DNA from: Cupriavidus pinatubonensis
Lineage (GTDB): Bacteria > Pseudomonadota > Gammaproteobacteria > Burkholderiales > Burkholderiaceae
Length of the DNA stretch: 64,000 nucleotides
Assembly: GCF_019602855.1 (NCBI RefSeq)
Contig: NZ_CP080766.1
Span: 434,001-498,000, forward strand
Reading direction: 5' to 3'
The position numbers and the translations under genes were made by a program. Each line of letters opens with the position of its first letter. Position 1 is the stretch's first letter. Positions 25,268-34,700 of this stretch are shown in pieces. The notes beneath the pieces were generated by a model, which saw nothing but the letters and a program-made list of their open reading frames with translations, had not been told where the DNA came from and made no database searches.

Positions 25268-26026
25268 ATGGACCTGAAGTTGAAAGGCAAGCGTGCAATC
25301 GTGACCGGCGGCAGCCGCGGCATTGGCAAGACGATTGCGCTGCAACTCGCACAGGAAGGCGTGGATGTCGTGCTCGCTGCGCGCGGGAAAGACGCGCTGG
25401 AAGCGACCGCAGCGGAACTTGCGACGCTGACCGGCCGCCGGATTGTGCCGCTCACGGTCGACACTGCCGACAAGGCTTCTGTCGACGCCATGGTGGAGCA
25501 AGCGATCGAAGCGCTGGGCGGCATCGACATCCTGGTCAACGCCGCGGCGCTGCCGGGCGGCATCTCGCCGGCCACGCAACTGGATCAGATCGTCGATGCG
25601 CAGGCACTCGAAGATATCGATATCAAGGTCATCGGCTATCTGCGCACCGCTCGGGCGCTGGCACCACATCTGGCCAGCAATGGCTGGGGCCGCATCATCA
25701 ATATCGGTGGCCTGGCGATCTACCATACGGGCCGGCCCGTCGCCACGCTGCGCAATGTCGGCGTGGCGGCCATCACCAAGAACCTCGCTGATGAACTCGG
25801 CCCGAAGGGCATCAATGTCACGGCGGTCCATCCCGGACCGACACGCACCGAGAAGACCGATGCGGCAACCGAGGCGTGGGCGGCGACGAAGAGCAGCCTC
25901 GGCCGCATGGTCGATGCCCGCGAGGTTGCCTGCGTGGTGACTTTCCTCGCTTCACCGCTGAGCGTGGCCATCAACGGCGAGGCCATCCCGGTCGGCGGCG
26001 GAACCCCGGGCATCATCCACTACTGA
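25268..26026 (+). CDS. SDR-like protein lacking the Ser-Tyr-Lys triad
   Basis: A 252-residue short-chain dehydrogenase fold with an intact cofactor motif (VTGGSRGIGK near residues 13-22) and NAAALPGG after beta-4. The catalytic region is altered. NIGGLAIY stands where NISS is normal, and the helix-5 segment reads PVATLRNVGVAAITK, so Ala and Asn fill the places of the YxxxK Tyr and Lys. The C-terminal VGGGTPG cofactor-side motif remains. It may bind NAD(P) without classical chemistry or use another mechanism. ATG 25268 follows GGAGA. It ends the plus-strand run before a convergent hairpin. Confidence 0.85.
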   Translation: MDLKLKGKRAIVTGGSRGIGKTIALQLAQEGVDVVLAARGKDALEATAAELATLTGRRIVPLTVDTADKASVDAMVEQAIEALGGIDILVNAAALPGGISPATQLDQIVDAQALEDIDIKVIGYLRTARALAPHLASNGWGRIINIGGLAIYHTGRPVATLRNVGVAAITKNLADELGPKGINVTAVHPGPTRTEKTDAATEAWAATKSSLGRMVDAREVACVVTFLASPLSVAINGEAIPVGGGTPGIIHY

Positions 26027-26047
26027 ACGTGCCCTGAACTGCTGACA

Positions 26048-26099
26048 GCAGCCTTGCCGCGCTGGCCCGCTTCAGAAGGGGCCAGGCCGGCGAGGCTGC
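26048..26099. terminator. Bidirectional hairpin between convergent SDR genes
   Basis: An extended imperfect stem, GCAGCC (26048-26053) with GGCTGC (26094-26099), encloses an inner CTGGCCC (26062-26068) and GGGCCAG (26079-26085). It sits between two convergent stops. Confidence 0.55.
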
Positions 26100-26113
26100 C
26101 AGTTGCGCTGTAC

Positions 26114-26926
26114 TCAGTGAGCCTGATCTTCCTGGAGCCGCTGGCGCAGCACCGCGCGCAGGTCCTCGCCATAGCCGGTAAGCGTGCCGCCATCCACGGC
26201 CAGCAACTGGCCAGTGATCATGTCCGCACGGTCGCTGGCAAGGAACGATACCGCTTCGCCGATTTCCTCGGGCTTGCAGAACCTGCCCAGCGGCACCGTG
26301 CGCCGGATCAGCGCCTCGCGCTTTTCCGCGCTCGCATACGCTTCGATGGCGGGCGTCAGGATACCGCCGGGGCACACCGCATTGACGTTGATGCGCTGGT
26401 CCGCAAGCTCCCATGCTAGATGCTGCGTCAGGCCCGTGACCGCGTGCTTGGATGCGGTGTAATCCACGCTGCTGAAGTAGGCCATCCGAATGCCGGCAAT
26501 GGAGTCGATATTGACGATCTTGCCCTTGCCCTGCGCCTTCATGGCAGGGATGACCGCCTGGCAGCAGAACAGGATGCCCTTGGCGTTCACCCCCATCACG
26601 CGGTCCCAGTTCTCTTCCGTGACGTCGCACACCAGCGCGGAGGCGCCGCCGACGCCTGCGTTGTTGACCAGGATGTCGATGGTGCCGAACGCCTCCAGCG
26701 TCTGGCGTGCCATGGCTTCCGTATCGGCCTTCTTGCTGATGTCGGCGCGGATGGCGATTGCACGTTTGCCATCCGGATCAATGCTCGAAGCAACGCGTGT
26801 CGCAGCGTCAAGGTTCAGATCCACCACGGCAATCCTGGCTCCTTCACGTGCCAGCACGCGCGCAATGCCTTCCCCACCACCCTGCCCGCCACCCGTAATG
26901 ATGGCAACCTTGTCCTTCAGCTCCAT
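26114..26926 (-). CDS. SDR family oxidoreductase (FabG-like)
   Basis: A 270-residue classical SDR. The cofactor motif is TGGGQGGGEG near residues 11-20; VNNAG, the Ser in IDSIAG and YTASK with Tyr and Lys are all present. AVCPGGILTPAI follows. ATG 26926 is chosen because GCAAGGAG lies 6 bases upstream; the in-frame ATG at 26932 would leave no room for that site. Operator E stands 88 bp before the start in the activating orientation, so this dehydrogenase belongs to the AraC-type regulon with the tauD and hydrolase operons. The frame stays open to 27169 without support. Confidence 0.92.
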   Translation of the reverse strand: MELKDKVAIITGGGQGGGEGIARVLAREGARIAVVDLNLDAATRVASSIDPDGKRAIAIRADISKKADTEAMARQTLEAFGTIDILVNNAGVGGASALVCDVTEENWDRVMGVNAKGILFCCQAVIPAMKAQGKGKIVNIDSIAGIRMAYFSSVDYTASKHAVTGLTQHLAWELADQRINVNAVCPGGILTPAIEAYASAEKREALIRRTVPLGRFCKPEEIGEAVSFLASDRADMITGQLLAVDGGTLTGYGEDLRAVLRQRLQEDQAH

Positions 26927-27013
26927 GCTCATCTCCTTGCGATCTTGCGTCGGATGTCGATACCGTTGGCCTTGGCCAATCTCAGCAAGTATCCAGCAAC
27001 AGCGCGGAGCGTT

Positions 27014-27050
27014 TTGACAATCCGGGGCACCAGATTGACATTTCGGGGCG
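27014..27050 (-). promoter_or_regulatory. Tandem AraC-type operator E, before the SDR gene
   Basis: Plus-strand half-sites TTGACAATCCGGGGCA (27014-27029) and TTGACATTTCGGGGCG (27035-27050), 5 bp apart, so the site faces the minus-strand SDR. A -10-like GATACT lies at 26988-26993, 20 bp beyond the site. Layout matches operators A to D. Confidence 0.8.
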
Positions 27051-27132
27051 GCAAGGGAAATCACGAACCTCCGGCGAAACAGCGGCGCCTGCCAAGAACG
27101 ACAACACCGCCCCTGCCAACGAAGACAAAACC

Positions 27133-27588
27133 TTACGGATATCTCCGAACAATCGACTCCGCAATACAAACCGGCCTCTGCCCCCCTTCCCGCTCGACAA
27201 TCATCTCTACCTTGGTTTGCGCCCCGCCGCCTTCCAGCGCTTCATACGACAGCAGCTTGAACTGCGCCCGCAGCCGGCTGTTCACCGGCACCGGCGCAGG
27301 GAAACGTACCTTGTCGAGCCCGTAGTTCACGCCCGAGCGGGTCTCATTGACACGATAGGCAAGATTGGTGAACTCGGGCAGCAGGCTCAGCGTCAGGAAG
27401 CCGTGCGCGATCGGCGTGCCGAACGGACCGGCCTTGGCGCGCTCCACGTCGACATGGATCCACTGATGGTCGCCCGTAGCGTCGGCAAACTGATTGATAC
27501 GGCCTTGCTCAACACTCACCCAATCGCTCGTACCGATGATTTCGCCCACCAGAGGCTGCAGGTCGCTGATCTTTTCGTAGACTTTCAT
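27133..27588 (-). CDS. MaoC-like enoyl-CoA hydratase (hotdog fold)
   Basis: A 151-residue hotdog-fold protein of the MaoC/(R)-specific enoyl-CoA hydratase family. The hydratase motif is visible in INQFADATGDHQWIHVD, with Asp and His spaced as in PhaJ-type enzymes, followed by GPFGTPIAHGFLTLSL. It would add water to a 2-enoyl-CoA made by the acyl-CoA dehydrogenases upstream. ATG 27588 is used; a GTG at 27600 would overlap the preceding stop as GTGA. It is the last gene of the minus-strand operon that begins near 31598. Confidence 0.92.
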   Translation of the reverse strand: MKVYEKISDLQPLVGEIIGTSDWVSVEQGRINQFADATGDHQWIHVDVERAKAGPFGTPIAHGFLTLSLLPEFTNLAYRVNETRSGVNYGLDKVRFPAPVPVNSRLRAQFKLLSYEALEGGGAQTKVEMIVEREGGQRPVCIAESIVRRYP

Positions 27589-27596
27589 GCTCGTTC

Positions 27597-28763
27597 TCAC
27601 TCCGTGGTCAGGGATTGCTGCAACGCCTGGGCGACCAGCGATTCATGCAGGTCGGCGTTGCCGAAGAGCGCATCGGCTACCACCGCGCGCTTGAAGTAGT
27701 GACCGACCGTGTACTCCTCGGTCATGCCGATGCCGCCGTGCAACTGGATACCCTGGCCGCATACGTACTTGGCGGCGCGGCCGATCAGGACCTTGGCCTG
27801 CGACATCGTGCGTTGCATCGTTTCCGGCGTGCCGGTTTCGACGGCGGCCAGCAGCGCGTACAGCATCGAGCGCGCGACTTCCATTTCGGCGGCCATGTCA
27901 GCCATGCGATGCTGCAGGGCCTGGAAGCTGCCGATGGGAACGCCGAACTGCTGGCGCACCTTCAGGTATTCGGACGTGATCTCGATGGTCTTTTCCATCG
28001 CGCCTACGACTTCCGCGCACAAGGCGGTGGTTCCGTGCAGCAGGCCCTGCTGCAGTGCGGCCAGACCGGTTCCCGGCTCGCCGAGCAGCGCATCAGCCTT
28101 GACGGCAACGCCGTCGAACGTCACTTCAGCAGCCCACGTACCGTCATGCAGCGGCAGGGCGCGGCGCCTGACGCCCGGTGCATCGGCGTCCACCACGAAC
28201 AGGCGCAGTTCGCCACCATCATGGGCGCTGGCCGGCTCGGCGATCGGCGTCATGGCCGAGACGATGAACGCGTCGGCTTCGGTGCCGCCGAGCACGAGGG
28301 TCTTGACGCCGTTCAGCACGTAGCCGCCCGGCGCGGCGTCGGCATGCGTGGATACCGGCGCGGGCAGGCCGCGGGAGCCGGCTTCGCTGTAAGCCAGCGC
28401 AATCTTGCGCGAGCCTTCCGTCACGGCCGGCAGCAACGCATCGCGCTGGGCGGGCGTGGCGGCGGCCAGCAGCGTCTGTGCGGCTGCGACGGCGCAGCCG
28501 AGGTACGGCTCGATGACGAGGCCGCGGCCGAGCTGGCCCGCGATCAGCACGGTGTCGAGCAGCGTACCGCCGAGGCCGCCCTGCTCTTCCGGCAGCGCGG
28601 CGGCAAGCCAGCCGTTGTTTGCGAAGGTATTCCAGTGCTTCGCGTCGCAGCGCGAACCGGCCTTGACCAGCGCGGTGCGAGCCTCGAAGTCATAGTCCTT
28701 CTCGACGAAGCGGGCCACGCTGTCCTGCAGCATCTGCTGCTCGGAAGTGAGATTGAAGTTCAT
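27597..28763 (-). CDS. Acyl-CoA dehydrogenase family protein
   Basis: A 388-residue acyl-CoA dehydrogenase. It begins MNFNLTSEQQMLQDSVARF, has ALPEEQGGLGG near residue 54, a middle domain with IALAYSEAGSRG in place of the common TEPxAGSD, and a C-terminal domain with QHRMADMAAEMEVARSM and LHGGIGMTEEYTVGHYFKR. The weakly conserved middle loop suggests a special substrate or the smaller subunit of a heteromeric enzyme. It lies 34 bp after the acyl-CoA dehydrogenase at 28798-30003, and the two may form an alpha2beta2 complex as in steroid-type side-chain oxidation; that pairing is inference. Confidence 0.9.
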   Translation of the reverse strand: MNFNLTSEQQMLQDSVARFVEKDYDFEARTALVKAGSRCDAKHWNTFANNGWLAAALPEEQGGLGGTLLDTVLIAGQLGRGLVIEPYLGCAVAAAQTLLAAATPAQRDALLPAVTEGSRKIALAYSEAGSRGLPAPVSTHADAAPGGYVLNGVKTLVLGGTEADAFIVSAMTPIAEPASAHDGGELRLFVVDADAPGVRRRALPLHDGTWAAEVTFDGVAVKADALLGEPGTGLAALQQGLLHGTTALCAEVVGAMEKTIEITSEYLKVRQQFGVPIGSFQALQHRMADMAAEMEVARSMLYALLAAVETGTPETMQRTMSQAKVLIGRAAKYVCGQGIQLHGGIGMTEEYTVGHYFKRAVVADALFGNADLHESLVAQALQQSLTTE

Positions 28764-28797
28764 GATCGTTATGTGCCAGGAGACGCGCGTCGCGGCG

Positions 28798-30003
28798 TCA
28801 GAGTTGGAACAGGGCGCGGGCGATGATGCCGCGCTGGACTTCGCTGGTGCCGCCGTAAATGGTCGAGGCTCGGCGGAAGAACAGTTCGTTGGCCATGCCG
28901 CGCGCCACGTGCTGCATCGGCAGCGGTTCGCCGCTGGTATCGCCCTCGGGCGCGGCGTATGCCACCGGGCCGTAGTCGCCAAGCGCTTCCACGACAAAGG
29001 AGCTGATGCGCTGCTGCAGTTCCGTGCCGCGGACCTTCAGCATCGAACCCAGCGCATGCGCGGCGGGACTGTGGTCCTCGGCCTGCTCCAGCGCGGCCAC
29101 GCGCTGCACCAGCATGGCAATGGCGTTCAGCTCGGCTTCGAAGCGGGCGACCTGCTGCGCGATATGCGGCCGCTCGATCAGTGCGCAGCCTTTGGCGTCG
29201 CGTTGCCGCGCCAGGCTGCCGAGCTGGCGCATATAGCGCCGCAGCATCGGCAAGTCGGCTGCGGCGGCGTGTTCGTTGTTCAGCAGGAACTTGGTGATCT
29301 TCCAGCCATCGCCCTCGGCGCCGACGAGGTTCTTCACCGGCACGCGCACGTTGTCGAAGAAGGTCTCGTTCAGGTGATGGCAACCGTCGATCGTGTGGAT
29401 CGGACGCACGGTGATGCCCGGCGTCTTCATGTCCACCAGCAGGAAGCTGATGCCGGCCTGCTTCTTGACTTCGGTGTTGGTGCGCACCAGCAGGAAGATC
29501 CAGTCGGCGCGGTGACCGTGGCTGGTCCAGATCTTCTGGCCATTGACCACGTACTCGTCGCCGTCGCGCACGGCCGCCGTGCGCAGCGACGCCAGGTCGG
29601 AGCCCGAGCCCGGCTCGGAAAAGCCCTGGCACCAGGTACGCGTGCCGCCGAAGATGTGCGGCAGGTGCTCGGCCTTTTGCTCGGGTGTGGCGAACTCGTT
29701 TAGCACCGGTCCGAGCAGCTTCTGTGCGCCGACGTCCTGCGTCGGCGCGCCGGCCAACGTGCATTCTTCATCGAACGCCAGGCGCTCGAGCACATTCCAT
29801 CCGGTACCGCCATGCGCTGTCGGCCAGTACGGCGCCCCCCAGCCCTGTTCGTTGAGGATGCGCTGCCAGCGCGACAGTTCCTCGCGCGGCGAGCGCGTGC
29901 CGATACGCGGACGGCCGGCCAGGTCGGCCGGCAGCTTGTCGCGCAGGAAGGCGCGCACGCTTTCGCGGAACGCCTCCAGGCTGAGGTCAGGCTGAAAATC
30001 CAT
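28798..30003 (-). CDS. Acyl-CoA dehydrogenase family protein (copy 2 of a paralogous pair)
   Basis: A 401-residue acyl-CoA dehydrogenase clearly paralogous to the one at 3198-4397. Both begin MDFxPD, share WGAPYW and GFSEPGSGSDLASL, and end with YGGTSE(I/V)QRGIIA. The flavin-binding middle domain and C-terminal helices are complete. AAGGA lies about 9 bases before ATG 30003. It sits between the second acyl-CoA dehydrogenase and the MFE2-like SDR in a tightly packed operon, which fits one desaturation step of a beta-oxidation-like pathway. Confidence 0.93.
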   Translation of the reverse strand: MDFQPDLSLEAFRESVRAFLRDKLPADLAGRPRIGTRSPREELSRWQRILNEQGWGAPYWPTAHGGTGWNVLERLAFDEECTLAGAPTQDVGAQKLLGPVLNEFATPEQKAEHLPHIFGGTRTWCQGFSEPGSGSDLASLRTAAVRDGDEYVVNGQKIWTSHGHRADWIFLLVRTNTEVKKQAGISFLLVDMKTPGITVRPIHTIDGCHHLNETFFDNVRVPVKNLVGAEGDGWKITKFLLNNEHAAAADLPMLRRYMRQLGSLARQRDAKGCALIERPHIAQQVARFEAELNAIAMLVQRVAALEQAEDHSPAAHALGSMLKVRGTELQQRISSFVVEALGDYGPVAYAAPEGDTSGEPLPMQHVARGMANELFFRRASTIYGGTSEVQRGIIARALFQL

Positions 30004-30081
30004 GTCTCTTCCTTGTCATCCAACATGGTGGCCAGCCGCCCCCCAGCGGCCGGCCACCAGCTACTACCCCCGTGGCAATGC

Positions 30082-30993
30082 TCAGACCGGGTCCCAGGCG
30101 AACGCGTCGCGCGAGAGATCCAGCGGGAACAGCGAGGGACGGAACATCGGGATCGCGCGCTCCAGGCAACTCTCCACGGTCCAGCCCTGGTCGTTGTGGG
30201 CGGTGCGGATCGGGCGCGGCTGCGACATCAGGTAGATCTCGTTGCTGCGCACGCCGAAGATCTGGCCGTTGACATCCTTGGCCTGGTCGGTCAGCAGCGC
30301 CAGCGTGAACGGGGCGATCTTGCCCGGCTCCATGCGCATATGGATCTTCATGCGCTCCACGGCCTCCGGCGTGTTGGCCGGGATGCTGCCGACCATGCGC
30401 GTGAACGCGAACGGCGCGATGCAGTTCGAACGCACGTTGAACTTCTTCATGTCGAGCGCGATCGACTTAGACAGGCCGACGATGCCCATCTTCGCGGCGG
30501 CGTAGTTGGCCTGGCCCACGTTGCCGATCAGGCCCGACGTCGACGTCATGTGCACGTAGGCACCGCTTTCCTGCGCCTTGAAGTGCGGGGCGACGGCGCG
30601 CGACACGTTCCAGGTGCCCTTCAGGTGCACGCGGATCACGGAGTCGAATTCTTCCTCGCTCATCTTGTGGAACATGACGTCGCGCAGGTTGCCGGCGTTG
30701 TTCACCACGCCGTCGATGCGGCCGTACAGGTCCATGGCCTGCTGGGCGATCTTCTGGGCCGATTCCCAGTCCGCCACGCTGTCGGTGTTGGCCGCGGCTT
30801 CGCCGCCGAGCGCCTTGATCTCGTCCACGGTCTGCTGCGCGGGACCGGCGCTGCCGCCCGAGCCGTCGATGGCCACGCCGAGATCGTTCACGATCACGCG
30901 CGCGCCCTGGCGCGCCGCTTCCATGGCGATACCCTTGCCGACACCGGCGCCTGCGCCGGTCACAATGACAACCTTTCCTTCTAGCAAGCTCAT
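30082..30993 (-). CDS. SDR of the peroxisomal MFE2 / 3-hydroxyacyl-CoA dehydrogenase type
   Basis: A 303-residue SDR. TGAGAGVGKG begins at about residue 12; the long insertion after VNDLGVAIDGSGGSAGPA is characteristic of multifunctional enzyme type 2 (HSD17B4-like) dehydrogenases. NNAGNLRD, the Ser in TSTSGLIG and YAAAK with Tyr and Lys follow. The C-terminal extension past residue 240 is typical of that subgroup. It would oxidise a 3-hydroxyacyl-CoA to 3-ketoacyl-CoA, the step after the MaoC hydratase encoded downstream. GGAGA precedes ATG 30993. Confidence 0.92.
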   Translation of the reverse strand: MSLLEGKVVIVTGAGAGVGKGIAMEAARQGARVIVNDLGVAIDGSGGSAGPAQQTVDEIKALGGEAAANTDSVADWESAQKIAQQAMDLYGRIDGVVNNAGNLRDVMFHKMSEEEFDSVIRVHLKGTWNVSRAVAPHFKAQESGAYVHMTSTSGLIGNVGQANYAAAKMGIVGLSKSIALDMKKFNVRSNCIAPFAFTRMVGSIPANTPEAVERMKIHMRMEPGKIAPFTLALLTDQAKDVNGQIFGVRSNEIYLMSQPRPIRTAHNDQGWTVESCLERAIPMFRPSLFPLDLSRDAFAWDPV

Positions 30994-31037
30994 GCTGTGT
31001 CTCCACTACTGTCAAAGAATTCTTCAGGAACCGGATT

Positions 31038-31598
31038 TCACAAGGCAGCGTCCGGACAGCACGGCCGGTGCCCCGCTGGCAGCGGCACCGGCGCGATGCC
31101 GGCCGCCACGGCGCCCGCGAGGTCATGCACGCCAGGCCGGGCGAACTGACCTGCGCCCGGCACGATGCAGCCGTACAGCGAGCCGTCATCGAGCAGCGGC
31201 GCCAGCGCCATCAATGCTCTGGTCGGTGCGATTGCCACCTGCACGCCGTTCACCACCGTCTGCCTTGCAATCTCCGCGCTGTCTTCAAACGCCGCGGACG
31301 CAATGGCCCTGGCGCTGCAACGGGCCACGGCATAAGTGGCAATGGCCGACGACTCACCGTCTTCCAGCATCAGCAGTACGTGATCGCCCGCGCGCACACC
31401 GAGCCGCTGCTGCATGTACCCGGCCAGCGCAAGGCTGGCGTCAAGCAGGTCGCGGTAGGTGGCGTTGCCCGTCGCGATGGTGTCCGGCTCCGCTTCCGCC
31501 TGCGCTTCCAGCTGGCGGAACAGCGCACAGCCGGTGACGCAGGCTGCGGGCGAATCGCCGGCTGGCAGGTGAACGGGGAGCGAAGAGTGGCTGGACAT
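31038..31598 (-). CDS. Short AMP-binding (acyl-CoA synthetase N-terminal) fragment
   Basis: A 186-residue protein resembling only the first part of ANL-superfamily acyl-CoA ligases: ALFRQLEAQAEAEPDTIA, TYRDLLDASLALAGYMQQ and GVRAGDHVLLMLEDG match the N-terminal subdomain. The ATP-binding P-loop, the motifs near the adenylate and the C-terminal domain are all absent, against about 500-550 residues for a full enzyme. The last 80 residues diverge. It is either a decayed gene or a stand-alone accessory subunit. Position 44 bp before the SDR keeps it at the head of the beta-oxidation operon. Confidence 0.65.
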   Translation of the reverse strand: MSSHSSLPVHLPAGDSPAACVTGCALFRQLEAQAEAEPDTIATGNATYRDLLDASLALAGYMQQRLGVRAGDHVLLMLEDGESSAIATYAVARCSARAIASAAFEDSAEIARQTVVNGVQVAIAPTRALMALAPLLDDGSLYGCIVPGAGQFARPGVHDLAGAVAAGIAPVPLPAGHRPCCPDAAL

Positions 31599-31777
31599 GA
31601 CGCGATGGAACTCCGGGAATCCGGTACGGCTGCCTTGTTGAGTCCATCATCGCGGGCGGTGCGGTTGGGGGGTACTCCCCGACGCGGGTGGATGGCAGGA
31701 GTGGAACTTATGGCGGGACTTATTGCTGCTCTTGTAATGGACAAGCAAGGCCACGCCGTTGTGCGTATGCCATCCGT

Positions 31778-34700
31778 TCAGGCAGCCAACACACTTCCCC
31801 TCTCCTGCGTCGCAATATCCCGCAACCGCGCCGCCGCCCGCCCACGACCATTCACGCCCAACTTCGCGTAGATATTCTTCAGGTGCCACTTCACCGTTTC
31901 CGGCGACACGTTGAGCACGCTGGCGATCTTCTTGTTCGACATCGCCTGCGCGAGCAGACCGAGGATCTCGCGCTCGCGCTCGCTCAGCACGGCAATCGGT
32001 GCCGCTTCGTCCGCCGGACGCGAAATCGCAGCGCCGGATGCCACTGCGGCGGCCTGCAGCCGCCGTGCATAGAACGCCAGCACCGGCTCGTCGATGCCTT
32101 CCCCGGCAAGCTCCAGGAACACCTGCGGCGCCCCGCCCGTGACATCGAGCAGCGTGCGGATCAGGCCGGCCCCGTGACCCATGCGCAGCGCGCTCAGGAA
32201 GGCCGGCCGCGCGCCGCGCGTGTTGCCCGTGGCATGTCGCGCCAGCGCGAGTTGCAGCCATAGCGCGGCAATGCGCAGCGGCTTGGCGCCGGCTTCGCGG
32301 GCGACAAAGGCTTCGAGGCGCGCGGCTGCGGTGGCGTAGTCCTGCGTATAGAGCGACATCTCGACCTCGGCCCGTGCCGCGGCCAATGCAATGTGCCGCG
32401 CCACCGTGCCGGTTTCGCCCGCATAGCGCTGGGCCAGTTGCTGTACCTGGCGGAACACCGTGTTGGCACGCTCCGTCTCGGCTTGCTGCAGGTGCCGGCG
32501 CAGCCGCAGCGTGAGGGCCTCGGTCTGCAGACGATCGAGGTTATTGCGTGCGGCGTAGGCTTCGAGCCGGTCCAGGCAGGCACTGGCCTGCGTACGCCTG
32601 CCCGCGAGCCAGTGCGCGTTCGACAGCAGCGTGAGCGCGCGCAGGACCACGTCCGGCAGGGACACGCGTTCCAGCATGCCGATGCGCGGCTCCAGCAACT
32701 GGCAGGCCCCTTCGTGATCGTTCAGTTCATACAGGATGTCGGCCAGCAGGCCTGCGGCCATGCAAGTGAGGCCAAGGAACGTCGCGCCCTGCCGCTCGGA
32801 CTCGCGCAGCACTTCGCGCGCACTGCGGCCCGCGCGCTCGATCTCGCCTTCCATCACCAGGCTCATGGCCGTGATGTAGCGGCCGAACAGGCTGCTGCGC
32901 GGCACGCTGCTGCGGCGCTCGGTGTCGTCCTGCAGGCGGCGCGCCTCGTCGAACTCGCCGCGCAGGATGAAGAGCCACGACAGCACATTGCGGCGCGCGG
33001 TCCACCACAGGTCATCCGCCTCTGGCGGAATCGCCCACAAAGCCGGCAGCATGCCGAGCACGGTGTCGGGATCGTCGACCTGTACGGCGTGGCCCGCGCG
33101 CAGCAGGCAGACGACGTACTGGTGCACGGCGTTGCTGCGGTCGCACAGCGGATCCAGGCGCTCCAGGCTCCGGCCCAGGCCGTCGACATCGCGCATATAG
33201 AGCTGCAGGAACGAAACCAGAGCGAGGAGCCCGAAGCGGTTCTGCAACTGCTCACGGGGCAGCCGGCGCACCAGCCCCAGCAGCTGGGGCAGCTCGCCGC
33301 GCTTGAGCAGCGCATGCCCGCATCCCTCGACCATGGTCGCGGCGGCGTCGGCATCGCCGGCGCGCACCGCGTGGTAGACGGCATCATCAAGGTGGCCACG
33401 CCGGTCGAACCAGCGCCACGCCGCAGCATGGAGTTCGCGCGCCGTGCCATGCGCACAGGGCTCGTCGTTCGCCCGGCTGGCGTCGGCCATATCGTTCGGC
33501 GTTTCGGCAGTGTCTGGGTCTGACATGTCGACCGCATCGGCCGCATCGTCCTTGTCTGTTTCCAGCCTGGCCAGCAGCGTTTCACGCAGCAGCGGATGGA
33601 TGCGGTACCACACATCACGGTCGTGCGTGTCCACCTGCGTGATGAACAGGTTATCCGCTTCAAGCCGCGCCAGGCGGTCGCCGATGCGCGATGGCGTCTC
33701 GGTCTCGCCCGGCATGGCCGTGCACAGGTCCGCGCAGAAGCGGTGGCAGGTAGACATGCGGGTGAGCAGCGCAAGGTCGTCCGGCGCCAGCAGGCCCAGG
33801 ACCTCGCGCTCGAAAAACGCCGCGAAGGTGCGCGGATCCCGCACCTTCGTGAGCGGATAGTCGGCGCTGCGGCGTGCACGCAGGTCCACCGCGAACAGTT
33901 GCAGCCCGGCCACCCAGCCATCGGTCAGCGCATGCAGCGCGGCGGCGTCGCGCGGGGCGATGGTGCCAAGCTGCTCTTCCAGGAAGCGCGCGGATTCCTC
34001 GGCCGTGAAGCGCAGGTCGCGCATGTCGATCTCGGTCAGCAGGCCTTGCGCGCGCAGTGCCTCCAGCGCCAGCGGCAGTGCGCTGCGCGAGCTGAACGCC
34101 AGATGCAGATGCGGGGGCGCGTAGTCGAGCAAACGCTGCAGCGCGCGGTAAATGCGTGCGTCGGTGATGTGGTGCAGGTCGTCGATCATCAGCACCAGCT
34201 CGCGTTCACGCGGGCCGAGCGCCTGCACGAGCGCGATCACCCGTTGCTCGATGGCGTCGTCGTCCTCCGCGCCACCGACCTGCATGGCGGCATCGCGCGC
34301 CATGGCGGGATCGATCTCGGCGAGGCTCGCGAGCAGGCAGTCAAAAAAGCGCGTCGGCTCGTTGTCCTCGGCGGCCAGCGACAGCCAGCTCACATCGAAG
34401 CCGAGCGAGATCAGCGCCTTGCGCCAGGCCATAAGCGTGCTGGTCTTGCCCGCCCCGGCCTGGCCCTGGATCACCACGCAGCGCTGGCGGCGCGCGTCGA
34501 GCAACCGGTTCATCAGGCCCTCGCGCGGCAGCAGCTTGCGCGCATGCCGGGGCGGCAGCAACTTCGCGCTCGCCACCGGCTGCAGCGGACGCATCGGCCC
34601 GGGGCGCGTATCGAGTGCCGGCACGAGCGAGAGGAAGGGCTGTGCCGGCAATGCGGAATATTGCCTTGGCAGCCCCGGTTCTGCGGACGGTAACGTGGCC

